A DNA stretch of 64,000 nucleotides from Tubulanus polymorphus (GCF_964204645.1 NC_134026.1:20602650-20666649); one strand, 5' to 3'. Shown: positions 15,313-28,600, counted from the stretch's first letter. The notes: generated by a model from the sequence alone, not told the origin. Program-made: numbers and translations.

Positions 15313-17286
15313 GGACAATAATTACTCCTAACGACAAGCACAACAGAGCTGTTTGAAATCCTTTAAATGGGGGATATCACTTGATAGTAATTTATCTGTG
15401 TTTGCTTACTATTTCATACCTGTCATTCGTAGACCAGAAACAACACCGGGTAGTAATTCATCATTCCCACGTCGGAATACATTTCCGTTGTGATCTATCT
15501 CTAAATTTGAATAGCTGGCATATGATCGTATACATTACTCTCTGCCCACGCCCATGACATAACCAGCCAAGACGAGTCTGATTTCATTTGTGAAGGACAT
15601 CTTTGGTCGCTTTTTGTGTATCACTCACAAAGTATATTTTGCATTTCGTATCATCGCTCTCTTTGGTACGAATTCGCAAATGGCCTACGCTACAGTTCTA
15701 TTTGGAGTTAAACTTCACATTTTATTCACGCATACAATGAAGGCAATTAGTCAACACAACTCGAATCAGTAGTGAATCCAGCGATCAGCCATTCCCCACC
15801 CTATTTCTGTGGACCAAAGAATTTTCTTGAGATGTTCCGGGGCGTGGTGTAAGTCGCCATCGTTTTCATTATTTTCTTTCTATATATCGACCCTTCCCAA
15901 AAGGCTCATTTTGCCCCTGTTAGATTACTGATTACCCTTGTTTTGTGCATTGTCGGACTGATGACAGAACTATAGCCGAACTTAACTGATTCATATTCGG
16001 TGGCTTGTTGCACAGTCAGTCAGTCAATCTTTACACTTGTGGTCTTAAGTTGTTCGACTGGCAATTGAACTTAGATGGGCTCAAACTGGTGTTAAACATA
16101 AGCCATGAATGCTCAACTGGCCCCAGCAGATTTTCGTTTGTTTGTCGAATGATCGTTGATATTTCCGATGCTTTGATAATTGAAATGTCTAATTATCGGA
16201 AATATCACCGATCATTCGACAAACAAACGACATTTCTACAAATTCACAAAATGTTTTTGTTCAACCAATAATTAAACGATCATGTTCTCATCAATCAAGA
16301 AATTTTATGTTTTCTGAAAAGATAAAACTAAACGTACAGGATATGGATTGTTTGCGCGCCTGTGTAATATATCGTATAAGGGCTGTACAAGTTCCCACGT
16401 CTCGTACAAACTTGCAGTAAAATACTCTCGGCCCAATTTGTGATATTTCCACGATTCAGTGTGTGTATACGGTCTTGTTACTGCAAAATCATTTTTATTG
16501 CTTTTGAAACAATGAGTCGTAATCGCCCCGAACCATTCCAAACCAACAGGAAGGTTCGGTCGATTGATTTGCTTGTTCTTTCGCGACCATAGTGTTGCGG
16601 CAACAACTTTGACAATCTCCTACTATCAGCTATTGGGCCACAAGAAAGAAACAAAATAGATATATCGATCTTAGATTAGTCTCACAATCAACATCACTGT
16701 TATTTCAATTCAAAGTATTGACTCGTTCGGTTTAGCGAAATCCGTTTCGACACCAGAAACCGAAAAGGATTAGTAAATCTAATTTTTGTAGCGACCATGA
16801 AGAAAAACTTTTTTAAAAAGTGTGATCAGGTTGTTTATCGGGATGCGCGTGAGAATGTTTTACTTTAAAAAAACAGATTTCTGCGTGCGGGATGCGCATT
16901 TTTAATTTTTTACTGACGACCTTTTTAAAGCGCGCGGAAAAATTATTCCGATGAAAAACAAGCAATTTGTTTGCGTGGCCGTTCGTTTAGATTTTATATT
17001 CAGAATAATGATACTACTCAAGTCGTTTCGTAAAACTGGCCACTGGCGGCAAAACAGGAATTATCACGTAAAAAACTGATGGATGATTGATGACTATCAG
17101 GATTGTCCTAAATTGGGTTCATTTTCTGTATGTTGTCGTATCTTGCGTTAAAATGTATGTCGAACGAGTGAGTACAGGTTTTCACTCCCAGGCCAACTAC
17201 GCAACGATTATACATCATCAAGCAGCGCCGTCGCGTTGTTGCCACGAGAGATTGCGAGGAGAACTTGTTACCCACCTATAATCGCT
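15313..17286. other. Intergenic region upstream of the MMP gene
   Basis: No coding exon is seen. It contains the inverted repeat at 16134-16230 and the MMP-upstream block shared with 9250-9540. A segment near 16795-16950 resembles 18870-18995 (AAAGTGTGATCAGGTT, GGGATGCG strings), so upstream sequence of the EF-hand gene was duplicated along with the gene. Confidence 0.55.
16134..16230. repeat. Inverted repeat with about 36-base arms
   Basis: The left arm 16134-16169 (TCGTTTGTTTGTCGAATGAT...) is repeated in reverse complement at 16192-16230 with few mismatches, separated by about 22 bases. A transcript could form a long hairpin. No terminal target duplication is obvious. Confidence 0.85.
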
Positions 17287-17816
17287 ATGGCTGCTGCACG
17301 AGAGTTTGCTGAAAGACATCGTTGATAAGACGGAAAAATACATCGTCGATGACCTGGAACCCACTATCAGAAAGTACGATCATACAAAATTCGATAAACT
17401 TATTCTGCTGCTGTAAACGGCAGCATGGCACACGGAATTGGCTCACGGAATTGGCTCATCGCGTGTGCCTATGGTAATAATCGGGCTTCGTGATAGAAAA
17501 ATGCCTTTTGGCGACGTTTGGTTTAACGATTCAATCTCACGATAAGCACCGTCACAAATCTGAATCTTGAATTATGTTTATATACAGTTACATTGTAGCC
17601 GAGTACTGGATAAGGATAATAATTGAAGGCGGTGCAGATGATCCGAACAAGGGGATGACCATGGCCGATATCGATTTTCTGGGTACAGCCATCGACGATA
17701 TGCTGGTGAATAATATCGCAAATGCCCATAATGACCTCAATGGTTTCATTGACAAAAATGAGTTCAGAGTTTGCCTGTTGGTGGACATCAAGGCAGAAAA
17801 ATCCGGCTTTCTTTAG
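17287..17816 (+). pseudogene. EF-hand gene copy B, disrupted
   Basis: Positions 17287-17416 align with exon 1 of the intact gene: after ATGGCTGCT two bases are missing relative to it, and in the restored reading alignment LLKDIVDKTEKY and DDLEPTIRKYD are recognisable, but the first calcium loop is lost and a stop follows. No exon 2 was found. The last exon (17588-17816) keeps an AG acceptor and an open frame of 75 codons with KGMTMADIDFLGTAIDD and a final loop HNDLNGFIDKNE. The first calcium ligand of that loop is His instead of Asp, which should weaken binding. It is most likely a pseudogene; a truncated transcript from the last exon cannot be excluded. Confidence 0.8.
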
Positions 17817-19567
17817 CTTGTTAAACTTCATTCAGTATGAGACGTCAGTAACAAAATCAATATTATAGCCGTATAGTTTCACGTCTATTCGACCTTTCAA
17901 AACAAAATCTGAAAGGATTATCATTATGGGACCAGTCATGACTGTGATAGTATGGAGTCCCGAATTCTACGATCATTATCTGCCAACTACTTTATTGTTT
18001 TTTCTACGTTCGTTCGTTACTGTATAATTAGCAGGGTTGTGAAGCTTGGTATAGATAAACAGGGTATTTCATTTGCAATTGGGCCTACGTTTCAATGTTG
18101 TTGTTTTATGTTGATTTCATTTATCAATTTCAGTTAAAAATTCGCTTCATTTTAATTCAAGATGGTCGCACGTATAAAGGCCATTGAAGAAATCCAACGA
18201 AAATTTTTTCTAAACATTCTTTCGAGTGCAATTATAGACGATAAAGGTTTGGATCCACTTTTTCCCTCTTAAAATAAACGAATATCTGAACATGGGTCGC
18301 TTTTTATGAGTATTGCGTTCACTGCATTCAACACAAAATATAGACCGATATAAACACAGCAATGTCACGGCCATGAGGTTTAAAACCGGTACAAGCACTT
18401 CATGAACTTATTATTCGCTTTCCATACATGCACAATACTAATATACGTACTACGTTTTAGATTTGGAGCCCAAACAAAAGAGGTACAGGACACCCTGTAT
18501 ATCTATTTTCGAGCGCTTATTTCTTTCTATAGATTTTTCTAAGCCTAATCATCAATAGAATCTCATCTCGAACTGCATAGTATAGTGTTAAATGATGGTT
18601 TTTCGTTTTACACCTATTTCATATTAGAAAAAAAACACCCTTGTTTCTCATCAGCATTTTTGGAAAAGTGACGAGGGAGGCAGGTTTTCATTTTCACCAC
18701 CCTTCTTAAAAATAGAGAAATAAAAAGCCTAATACCAAATTCCAAAAGTAACGAGGGTGACTATTATTTTTAATTTCTTAAATTGGCAAATTTAGGCGTT
18801 CACGGCCTTGAATCAGGATGGAAAGTGCGTCGTTACCGGAATGCTCTCTTCCCACAGTAGTAACGACCGTAACACAAAAACATTTGAAAATGTGATCAGG
18901 TTTTTTCGGGATGCGTGTGTTACGTTTAAAAAGGTGTCAAACAATTTATCTATGATCAATTTTTTTTAGCACGCAAAAAAGTAGTACGCGTGTTGTGGGG
19001 TTCTGCCATCCTAGCCCTCATTTCTAATCAACGAATTTTTCGAATCAGCCCCCATATCACAAGACGTAACAGGTTGGCTAGATATCAATGATTAATTTGG
19101 AATTATATGCATTATGACCTGGTCGATACATGATAAAGGTACTAAACTTACTAAAACTGAAACGTCGGATATGAAGGGCAAGTGTGACGTGTTTTTCTTT
19201 TAATTATGACATAAATGATAGAAATATTAATTACATATCTAATCTATTACGAACGTCAAATTGAGGTTGGAAGGCCGCTAGATCACCAAATAATCACCTA
19301 TGTCACAATTACCCATTACTCCCACTAATTATAGTCACCGTCCATAAAGGTTGAAATAGATTTCTATGTATGCCCTTATTAGCCCATATTTTTAACTTAT
19401 ATATACTTGAATGGAGATCCAATCTAGACAATTCATTCAAAACAAATAAAATGAATATTAATTCACTGTTAAATGTCGTATAAAAGGCCACTGTCGCATA
19501 TGCCTGGGCGAATGTCTTTTCGGGCGAACGTTCGGGCGTGTTGGTTGTCACGAGGTCAACGCGTGCC
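17817..19567. other. Intergenic, upstream of the intact EF-hand gene
   Basis: The first part (about 18025-18250) is the paralogue of 10846-11050 and marks the end of the tandem unit. 18870-18995 resembles 16795-16950. A string CCAAATTCCAAAAGTAACGAGGGTGAC near 18735 recurs near 20012 inside the EF-hand gene. No gene is seen. Confidence 0.5.
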
Positions 19568-19574
19568 TATAAAA
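19568..19574 (+). promoter_or_regulatory. TATA box of the EF-hand gene
   Basis: TATAAAA lies 78 bases before the start codon at 19652, in a GC-richer context. It predicts transcription start near 19595-19600 and a 5' leader of about 50-55 bases. Another TATAAAA lies about 80 bases upstream and is less well placed. Confidence 0.6.
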
Positions 19575-19651
19575 ACTGCGCTCATTAACGCGTTCGCCGC
19601 AGTCGTTCGACTATCACAACGCTACTACCAACGAACACTAACGAACTCGTC

Positions 19652-22389
19652 ATGGTTGCTTCGCACGAGGATATGCTGAAAGAGGTCGTGGAAAAAACGA
19701 AGAAATACGATGTCGCTGACCTGGAGGCCAGCATACGAAAATACGACGCCACTTTTGCAAAAATCGACTCGGACAAGGATGGTTTCCTATGCAAAGATGA
19801 TTTAGTTAAGGCGGCAAAGGAGCTAGGGGAATTAGTCGACGAGTCAACTGTCGAGGTAAAAATTTAGTAGATGAACATAGATCATATGCAATTAAAAAGG
19901 GAACCAGAGAACAAGCTTATGAATACGAACTGTTTACTATCAATTCATTATTTTTCATTTTCCTGTAAAATTTCAGTTGGTTATTCTTTATTTTCCCATA
20001 AAATTTCAGGGCCTTATTCCAAATTCCAAAAGAAACGAGGGTGACTTTTTCTATTTCTTACACAAGATTCGTAGAGAAGCCGCGTTTACCGTGTGTAGAA
20101 TGAGCCAACGAGACGAGTAGTTCTATAAAGGTTAACTTAATAGGTTGACGCACGAGCTTTCGCTGCTAGCGTATAGAAGCTTCAATATATACACTTGCAG
20201 CGAAAGCTAGCGCGTCAGAAGATAGTTAACCTTTAAAGTACTACTCGTCTCGTTGTTAATGAAGCTTCTTCTATACACTAGCAGCGAAAGCTCGTGCGTC
20301 AGATAAGATAGTTAACCTTTAAACTGCTCATCTGCTGTTGAAGCTTATATACACTAGTAGCGAAAGCTCGTGCGTTAAACAAAATAGTTATTATTAAGTA
20401 CAACTGGTCTCGTTGTACACATCCATGTTTAAACAAGCATTTCTCATTTATATACGAGCATATATTTGCGAACACGGTTGAATTAGCGTCATATGTCTAT
20501 AGCGCTTTTGTATGGGGATTTCATTCAAAACATCAACCTTTTAACCTCAGACTCAGTCTGATTACTCCGAGCATTAACAGAACGTGGCGACAGAAGTTCA
20601 TTAACTATGAATTAATGTAGCAGATATATTGTAGATACCGTATTCGTTCAATACTGTATTATTTGCAGTTGTAGATATTATGTTTAAACTACCCAATTTG
20701 CATATTTAAATTATGCTTGAAGTTTGTCGAAATTTCTTAGATCTTATTCATATCTTGCACCCATTCTTTTGAAGATTCCTGTTGGCGTTATCTCCACCGA
20801 CACTTGGCCTTACCATTTTCTTTGATCGTTGCAGGGTGTTTACAAAAAATTCGATGTGAATGGTAGCGATACTATAACCCTACAAGAATTCTTAGAGGTC
20901 GCTGTTTTGTGAGTATTCTTCTAATAAGCCTGTTTACAGTTTCCAGGCGCCATTTTTGGGGTACCCGCCGGGTCTGTATTGTTGAACTTTTTGTCCCAAT
21001 TTTTCCCCGGTTTAATTTTTTTATTTCGTTCATATCTCTGGATTGGATGAAGATAGAAACAAATATCGATGGACTCAGCTGATAATGAAATTTTTTATGA
21101 TATCGCTCATTTATAAAGTTAATGCAACAATGCGCGCTGGTGAAGTTATAAACATTGATATCGTCTTTCCGATAATTCCACTTGAGTTATTGCTCATCCC
21201 ATTCAAAAGTTCGTAATCCTTACAAATTATAATCTACACTTTTGAAGTTGGTATGATCAATAGACATCTATGTGGTCTTATGTACATTTTAACGTTTTCA
21301 ATTATCTTTATTACTTTTTAAGTAAAAGATAAATATTGATTAACGACTTATTGTTACTCCTTTGATTCCTATATGATTTTACTGTTAGTTCTGTTCTGTT
21401 GGTTTCATGGTCTCCTATAACTTACGTTCCATTGTCTTAAGTGAAATCATCAAATCAATCATCCTCCCCAACAGGGATTCTAGCCTGATGGCATGGCTAC
21501 ACTCAGCCTCGGCACGAACCCCTGCCACACTAGACCGGGTGCGCAGGTACATGCGCAGCTTTGCCGCACGAAAACTTGCGGCACCAATCAGATTGCTCTT
21601 TGTATAATCGCTGAGAAAAGTTTCAAGGAAGAGCTATAAATGGGAAAACCCGGGCTAAAATTTCTGATTGGCTAATAATGACATCATCTAAGCTGCGCGT
21701 GTAGCTGCGCACTCGTTTTAGTATGGCAGGGTTTCGTACCGTGGCAATCTCGATGCCATCAGGTTCGAATCCCTGCCAGGGGACGATGCAAATTAATGCG
21801 TTCAGATCGCATACCGCCCAATCCTGACGGCTGTTAGACATGTGATTTATATATGCTTCATCGGTCGTCCTTTTCGAGCCTATCCCCTATTGATTTCAAA
21901 TTAAGATAGGTGCGCTATAAACCTGTTGCATATTGAAATTTGTGTTTTGAGTATGTATGAATAGTACCGTTAGCTTTATTTCAAAATTCTAACAATTACC
22001 TTTAACCAACAATAACGGAATGTCACTAGTCTAGTAAATTCCTTGACTACGTACCACGCGAAATGGCCCAGATCCTTAGTCCTAGCAGTTCGCGAGTTAA
22101 TAGAATATTCTACAATTATTCTTCCTTGCGTTACAGTAACGTTGTCGCTCGCTTCTGGAGGGAAACGATGTTTGAGGGAGTCGATGACCCAACCAAGGGG
22201 ATGACCATGGCTGACATTGACTTTTTGGATATATCAATCGACGATGCACTAGCGAAAGATATCGCTGAGGCGGATAAAGACAAAAACGGTTTCGTCGACT
22301 TTGAAGAATTCAAGGTTTATTTGTGGGCTGACGTCAAGGGAGTCTTCGGCAAAATTCAGTGGTTCAAGGATTTCTTATACATCCTATAG
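19652..22389 (+). CDS. EF-hand calcium-binding protein (sarcoplasmic calcium-binding-like)
   Basis: Exons 19652-19855, 20835-20908 and 22137-22389 join in phases 0 and 2 to 531 nt (176 aa). Canonical loops are DSDKDGFLCKDD (residues 39-50) and DKDKNGFVDFEE (139-150). A second loop, DVNGSDTITLQE (75-86), has Asp instead of the usual Gly at position 6. A third site near residues 109-120 (DDPTKGMTMADI) is degenerate and probably does not bind calcium. There is no signal peptide or membrane segment. Length and four-site layout fit invertebrate sarcoplasmic calcium-binding proteins acting as soluble calcium buffers, but I do not recognise a close named relative. An AATAAA at 22602-22607 is a likely polyadenylation signal. 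Two damaged relatives lie upstream (10.5 and 17.3 kb); this is the only intact copy. TATA box at 19568. Confidence 0.9.
20103..20420. repeat. Foldback repeat with extra tandem arms in EF-hand intron 1
   Basis: An arm containing CAACGAGACGAGTAGT, GGTTAAC and CACGAGCTTTCGCTGCTAG (from 20103) is followed by its reverse complement (to about 20255). Two further copies in the second orientation follow, with strings AGCGAAAGCTCGTGCGT and GATAGTTAACCTTTAAA. This looks like a foldback element that expanded on one side. Confidence 0.8.
21459..21788. mobile_element. Foldback element with tRNA-like ends, copy 1 (EF-hand intron 2)
   Basis: About 330 bases. The left end (ATCCTCC..CAGGGATTC) and right end (CAGGTTCGAATCCCTGCC...GACGATG) are inverted copies, as are inner blocks such as GTGCGCAGGTACATGCGCAGC and its partner. 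The right end contains GGTTCGAATCC, a perfect match to the RNA polymerase III B box of tRNA genes. It shares this layout with copies at 30.6 and 40.8 kb. No protein is encoded, so it is non-autonomous. Confidence 0.8.
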
Positions 22390-23054
22390 ATGCATGAAGT
22401 CATTTCAAATGAAATGGGCCTCCTTGAAGAAACCTAATCTTTCCTGAGATATTGTTTATATAGCAGTTAGGCATGCATTAATAATGTTTAACCGTTTGTC
22501 CAATCATTAAACGCCCTGGGTGGGTAAGTGGGTCTGGATGTATCACTGTAGGTTATTTTCTGTTAACAAATGAGAGCTGTTGACACCAAAAGCAAATTAC
22601 AAATAAAGCAATAGAATGTTATTACTAAATTTACGTTGTATTTTGTTACTTCAATGATGTTACTTCAATGTAATGGAAAATGCCATGACGTTATGTATTT
22701 CGATGGAATTGAAATCCCATGTGTACCCAATATCGAGCAATTCTGAAAAAAAATAGAAATTATGTCCCAATTTCTGTTTATCATTGAAACTGCGGTGCCA
22801 GGATGCTTGAATAGAGGCATCACACATAAAGCCAAGCGGATACCACTGCGCAAGGTGTCATGTGCTTAACGTCAAATCTGAGCGCGGAACGCGAACGTTT
22901 TAGCATATGCATCGATGGGTTGAAGCTGATAATAGCTACCCAGATCACTCGAGAACGTATTCGAACGAGAGTGATTTCAGGAAAAATTCGTAACATCTTC
23001 ATTGTCAGGACTGTGGAAGGCCGATATTGATCTCAGTACTAAGAGTTGCCAAGT

Positions 23055-23239
23055 TAAAAACCCACTGTTGATATAAAAGACAGTTTCGTAGTTTATCTAA
23101 AAACTTCATTATCAGAGAAACTAAAATGATTTTGGTTATATTTCGAAAATTTGGAAAATCACGTCGGTTTCTCTGATGATGGAGTTAGATAAACTCCGAA
23201 GCCGTCAGACGCTTAATAATATCAACTGCGGGTTTTTAC
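23055..23239. mobile_element. Foldback/MITE-like element, 185 bp
   Basis: The left end TTAAAAACCCACTGTTGATAT and inner block AGTTTATCTA...ATCAGAGAAAC are mirrored by GTTTCTCTGATGATGGAGTTAGATAAACT and ATATCAACTGCGGGTTTTTA. The arms are imperfect, with a loop of about 45 bases. It is non-coding and probably a decayed foldback transposon. Confidence 0.75.
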
Positions 23240-24222
23240 TAATAGGGTGCACGCAGGGCTACTGTGGTAGTCGAGGATTCTACGTATGGCAGGCGAGGAT
23301 CCGTCAGGTTCGCTAGTAGTTTGTTGGTCGTCTGCGTTTAATTTCCTTCTACATTTGAATGAAAATTTCTCTTAACTGAATCAATTATTTATGAAAACTG
23401 TGTCCATATCTCATTCCATATTTCATATTTGGTGAGTCCAGTAATAATATACGGATTCAGGAGTCTAAAAGTCCAGTTCAAAGTTCATTGAAAATGAACT
23501 GATTTTGACGATGGACGACTTCTGCTCGTCACGCCATCTAGCAGGATAGGTTGTTTTGCGGGTACGCCATTGTCGGTGTATAGTCAAAAGAATGACGCGG
23601 TTAAGACGGATACATTTCCAATGCGTTCATTCATACGCAAACGAGCTTCGAATATGTTCACTTTTTCTTTGCAGCATTTATAGCTTGCTATACATGCTGC
23701 GGGAGCGAACGATGATGCAAATGATGATGTATTTTACTCCCGACGAAAGAATACTGACAATTCGCAAATACTCGTTCGCCGTATAATTCTGTTACCAGAG
23801 TGTCGATACCAGACGACTAAATTGGACCTGTGTTTTACACCCTAAAGGAGTATGACTCCACATACTAATTGCATCTAGCCAGCATCTCTCTCGATTTAGA
23901 CATTTCGGTCTTTGTGTATGCCTGTAATACCCCGATCTCATGAAATCGGAAAGCTGATTCAATTATGAGCAACGAGGCTTTGCTTTATCGCCATCTCCGT
24001 AAATATGGATTTCTACGTATTTCTGATTACTAAAAAAGAAATTTCTTTCACAAGAAGTCTAATGTAAATTGTTATGAAAGGTAGAATTCATATACGAATG
24101 TATATACACGAACAAACTTCGACGTCCAGAAGACATTACTATTTTCCAATCACTCTGTGCCTTTTAGTCTCAGTAATTAAATCAGAGTAAGATAATTCTA
24201 TGGAAGCCCTGAAACGACATAA

Positions 24223-24289
24223 CGAATTACGTTTTTACGAATTACGTTTTACGAATTACGTCTTACGAGTTACGTTTTACGACTCACAT
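24223..24289 (+). repeat. Tandem repeat of ACGAATTACGTTTT-like unit
   Basis: Four to five adjacent copies of a 14-16 base unit (ACGAATTACGTTTT with variants ACGAGTTACG and ACGACTCAC). Confidence 0.85.
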
Positions 24290-25512
24290 TTTGGGCAACG
24301 ATTTACCACTACATTTCGGTTCAATTTATCACAAGAGGTCAAGGTTGTGGTGCACTCTCCGTGTCAATTCCGATGAATTTTTCATCTTTTCGGATTTTTC
24401 TCCGAGTTTGTAATTCAGAGCAGAATAATTTTCCGATCTAAATCCAAGTCAGTAACAAATAATTCTGATTATGTTTTACACGTTTTAGATCTTAATCCGA
24501 GTTTGTAACTCTTAAGAAAATAGTTTTTCATAAATTTCAATTTCTTTCAAATTATCCCTGGTGTTTTCCATCGGCCATTAGTCCGGTCAAATTGGAGTTT
24601 AACCGGGAACAAATTGCAACAAAAGGTTTTTTGATTGTTACCATACCTGTTTTGAGTTATATTGACCTGACTACATGGCTTAAAACCTATGGAAATTTAT
24701 CTCAAAAACCCATTCCTATCTATATGAAAGAGGACTGACGAGACTAAGATATCGGAAAACTCGTTTTATATGTTAAGTATTCAAAGTACATCCATCTCAT
24801 TTCCGTCGGTCGTGGGGGCCGGGAGGCCCTTAAGCTTGTAGACGAGACAAAAAGGGGAAAAACGAACATCCGAGCCACCCTAAAAAGTGAGCTCGTGGAA
24901 CCGATTCCAGATTTAGATTCATATCGTTTTTTGTTCGGCTTCTAAGAATGACGTCACACTTCCGGGTTGGGAAGGAATCAGCGCCGCCTATCAAAAGTCC
25001 CATTTTTACAGTAATTGAAGAATTATGAAATTTGAAAAACTATAATTTTAGCCATATCTACAAAAACTTCTTCACAGCCCCTTTAAACCTCCATTCCAGA
25101 GACTTCCGGGATGTACATTTATTCAAAAGCACAGTGATCGGAACGGGTTATTATCCTATTCATCACAGTACGTTAGATTTTCGAAAAGAACTAATGATTC
25201 GGTTGCTAGGCAAATATTGCCGTATTACCAGGGTGTATAAGGCAACGTATCGCGCTACTGGCGGTTATGTATTCCATTAATTCTTCAAGGACTGCGAAGC
25301 GATGGTAGAAGCCCGGCGAAAGCGGTTCCGCCTGGACCTCGCGTATCACATCGTACGTACTGTGACGACGAGCCGAGAGCAGACGATACCAGCCCGTGCG
25401 TTCACTCGTCAGCGTTAACGGTGACTTAACCCGATGATGAGCCGATGAGCTTGGAGGTCTTTTATTTATTCATTTACGTATATCCGACGTAAGGCGTGGT
25501 TATCATACGCGT

Positions 25513-25840
25513 GTAAATAGTGTCCGAGCAATTCTGATATTTGAAACAATTCAAAGGGAAAAAACAACTGAGGATAGATACCTAATTCATATACAAAACC
25601 GGTAAGTGATGTATATTATATCAATTAAGTTTACTTTCCGGTGGGCCTAGGAGTGAAAAGAGTCTACTCGTGGACTCTAAAACGCATGGATTCTATTACG
25701 CAGAGTCCATGCGTTTTAGAGTCCACGAGTAGACTCTTGTAAATTGTAAACTGTTTCCGAACAATTCTGAGATTTCAAAACAAAGGGAAAAAGCAATATA
25801 GGATACCTAATTCATAGGCTATATTAAACCGCTTAGTGGC
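25513..25840. repeat. Direct repeat pair around a perfect 32-bp palindrome arm pair
   Basis: Two diverged direct copies of about 95 bases (25513-25610 and 25745-25840, sharing GAACAATTCTGA-like, CAAAGGGAAAAA and ATACCTAATTCATA strings) flank a hairpin with identical 32-base arms (25659-25690 and 25706-25737) and a 15-base loop. Confidence 0.85.
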
Positions 25841-28600
25841 TTCGGGTGTTTTTTGAGATATTTTTTTCCGAATATCGCTCAAGTCGGGCACATTTTTACG
25901 GTCATTTGAATTCACAGAATAGAATCTATCTGGTTTTATCACGAAACGAATCGTTGAGTCCATGGTTGTGTTTAGTGAACCATCATGAAGAGCTAGATAC
26001 GTAGATTAGTCTGCTATTGTTACCTTTCGGCTGAGACCTCATCCGCTGCAAAACATGGCTTCCCGTACAAAACTATAACGACATTATTCATGGCGCGGTA
26101 TTCGGTAGGAAAAAATCACCTCCACTGTCGCGCTGGTATATTTTTTTGCTCCGGTGATTTTTTTTGCCGGCGGCTATGATCGGTATTTGTCTAGTTGCGT
26201 CCGCTGTGGTTTATCGGTTGTGGGGATGAGATGCGTATGAAATGCTAAATTGAGGTTAATAACGAATCGACGTTTTCTGACATTTTCTGAATTTATATCA
26301 ATAGTTTCGTAATAACGTTTATGTATAACGAAGAATGAAACGCCAGTTTTTTTGTATTTTGGTCACAATGTCAATTTATCTAATCAGAGCGCCAACGCTC
26401 GCACCCAACGTGGTCGAATCGTTCCTTACGGCGATTTGATACCAGTTTTAAGATAGCGCCGATGACAGACGCTACCTTCTTGTTCAAGTACAAGTTCAAA
26501 TTATTTTTGCAGATAGCATATGACAAACTATAAAATTGTCCTGCTTACTTCCTGGTCCACTGTGTGAGATGATATACTTTTCATTCGGGTTGCCCCGCTA
26601 GTATCACTCGGCAGAACCATGCACTCAAATTTGTTAACCAGAATCCAACGATCTGATGGTGGGCCATTTGGAGTGCTTTTGCAAAAGGCTACGATCTAGG
26701 GATAGCACAACCCTTATTCCCATTACGACTGTCACCATCCGCTCAGATGTAGTACTTTTACTTGAAGCTACTCAGGCGGCGGATGATGAACTATTGGAAA
26801 AAAAAAACATTCATCGTTTTAGAGTTCATGGCATAACTAAGCGAGTGTTGATGCGAGTAGCTTAGTTAAAAGTGCTGGATCTGGATTGATAACATATGCG
26901 TTAGCTGGGACATGCTGCAAATCATAGTATAAGCGGGTTTCGTCTTTAACAGAATCGTATTAACGAGGTTCGGCAGTAAATGTCACGTTACGAATATCGG
27001 CTCATTTGCCCTACTCTTATGTATTTCATATTTTCTTAAACGCAAAACTTCTTTATTGGTTATGATTGTTCGGGCAACTAACGCTGTATGGATTGACAAC
27101 GTGTTGGTATTGAATATGTCTGCAATATGTACGCTTTTAGAATCAGATATTTTTCGATCCATATTGAAATATAATGTAGAATATTTTTAAATTCCACACT
27201 CATATTCAGGCCTCTATACGCATTACTGGGAAAAGTGTTGTGATAGTCACATTCAGACTTCGAGTACCTTGCAGCTGGCAGTACTCGGAAAGCTTTGAAA
27301 AAAAACGACCACCAAACCACGCAACCTTTCGATTCGATTTAGTTTCATTCATCTCATTCAACATCGGTTAATTATGAGACTAATCGGGTTATATCTTGTG
27401 ACGGTTTGATAAGAGGCTTCACTCGTGACCGGGAGAACGTCTGAATATTCGGCCTTTTGGGAAATTAGAGAAAGTGCGCGACGATTCAGAGGGCCGCCGC
27501 AAGTGGAATGAAATTGTTGAAGAACGTTACGGCTGCAGTATCGTACTGAAATGAGAAATTAACTTATACACACACACATTATATTGACTGGATAAATTTG
27601 TGCCACACTGTTGCATACGCTCCTTGCGCTCCTTGTATTACCACTCCACTCGTGTCTACGGGCTATGATTATCTGTTTGACATTTTCTCCCATCTTCATG
27701 TGATTAACCAATTATGAAATCTTTGAAAATGTACGGCGTAAGAAGCTACGTGAGCGCTGCCCGAGAGTAACGCTCGGGGAGTAGCTAGCAATTAGCAGCT
27801 TACGAAATCTCAAAATGCGAACGCTCGTCGGGACGTGGCAGTTTCGTCAATTGGCGTAGCCTATATACGCCGGCTGATCAAATTGGATTAGCTCGCCGGG
27901 GCGCATCGGGCAAATGATGTCCCCCGGGGCTTGACTATTTTATGTGATACGACGTTCTAAATGCTTAATCATTTATCTTTTTCGGTTGCACCATAGACCC
28001 TAAATGAGTTTCGGTTTAGAGTTTATGTGGTTCCGCCAAACAACAGCCAAATAGCGCTAGATTATGTTTGTCGTTGATTGAGAATCACGTTGATTGAGAA
28101 TTCCAACGTAAGGTTTTTCAATTTCTAGTTGAATTATCTTGACAAGATAATCACTCGGAGGTGTCACCGATCTATTTAGAAGTTGATCTAAACCGAAAAC
28201 GCTCCCGAAGTTTAATTAAAGTCTGGTCTGTGTTGATGATAAAATTTGACTGGCGGCAAGTTTTAACTCAGGCGACTATTTGTAAACTACATTTAACACT
28301 GACTTGTCCAATACTGTACGCTTTATTGAATTATTCGGTTTTTTTCTAATAAAGATCATGCCAACTACCTGATATTTTATCGTTGAAGTCATTGACATCG
28401 CCTAGATTGAAATAGAATTGATACAGAGGATAGTATATTAATTTAATATCCACGTAATTATTAAGTTTTCTATGTTCTATTTCAATATTGCCTTTATCTT
28501 TTAATCCTAACCTTTCACTTCACTCGGCACTGGTCATTTGGACTTTCTTCTACTGACGTCTGGCCATTGTCTAGTGGAGCAATATAAATTCACGTCCCTC

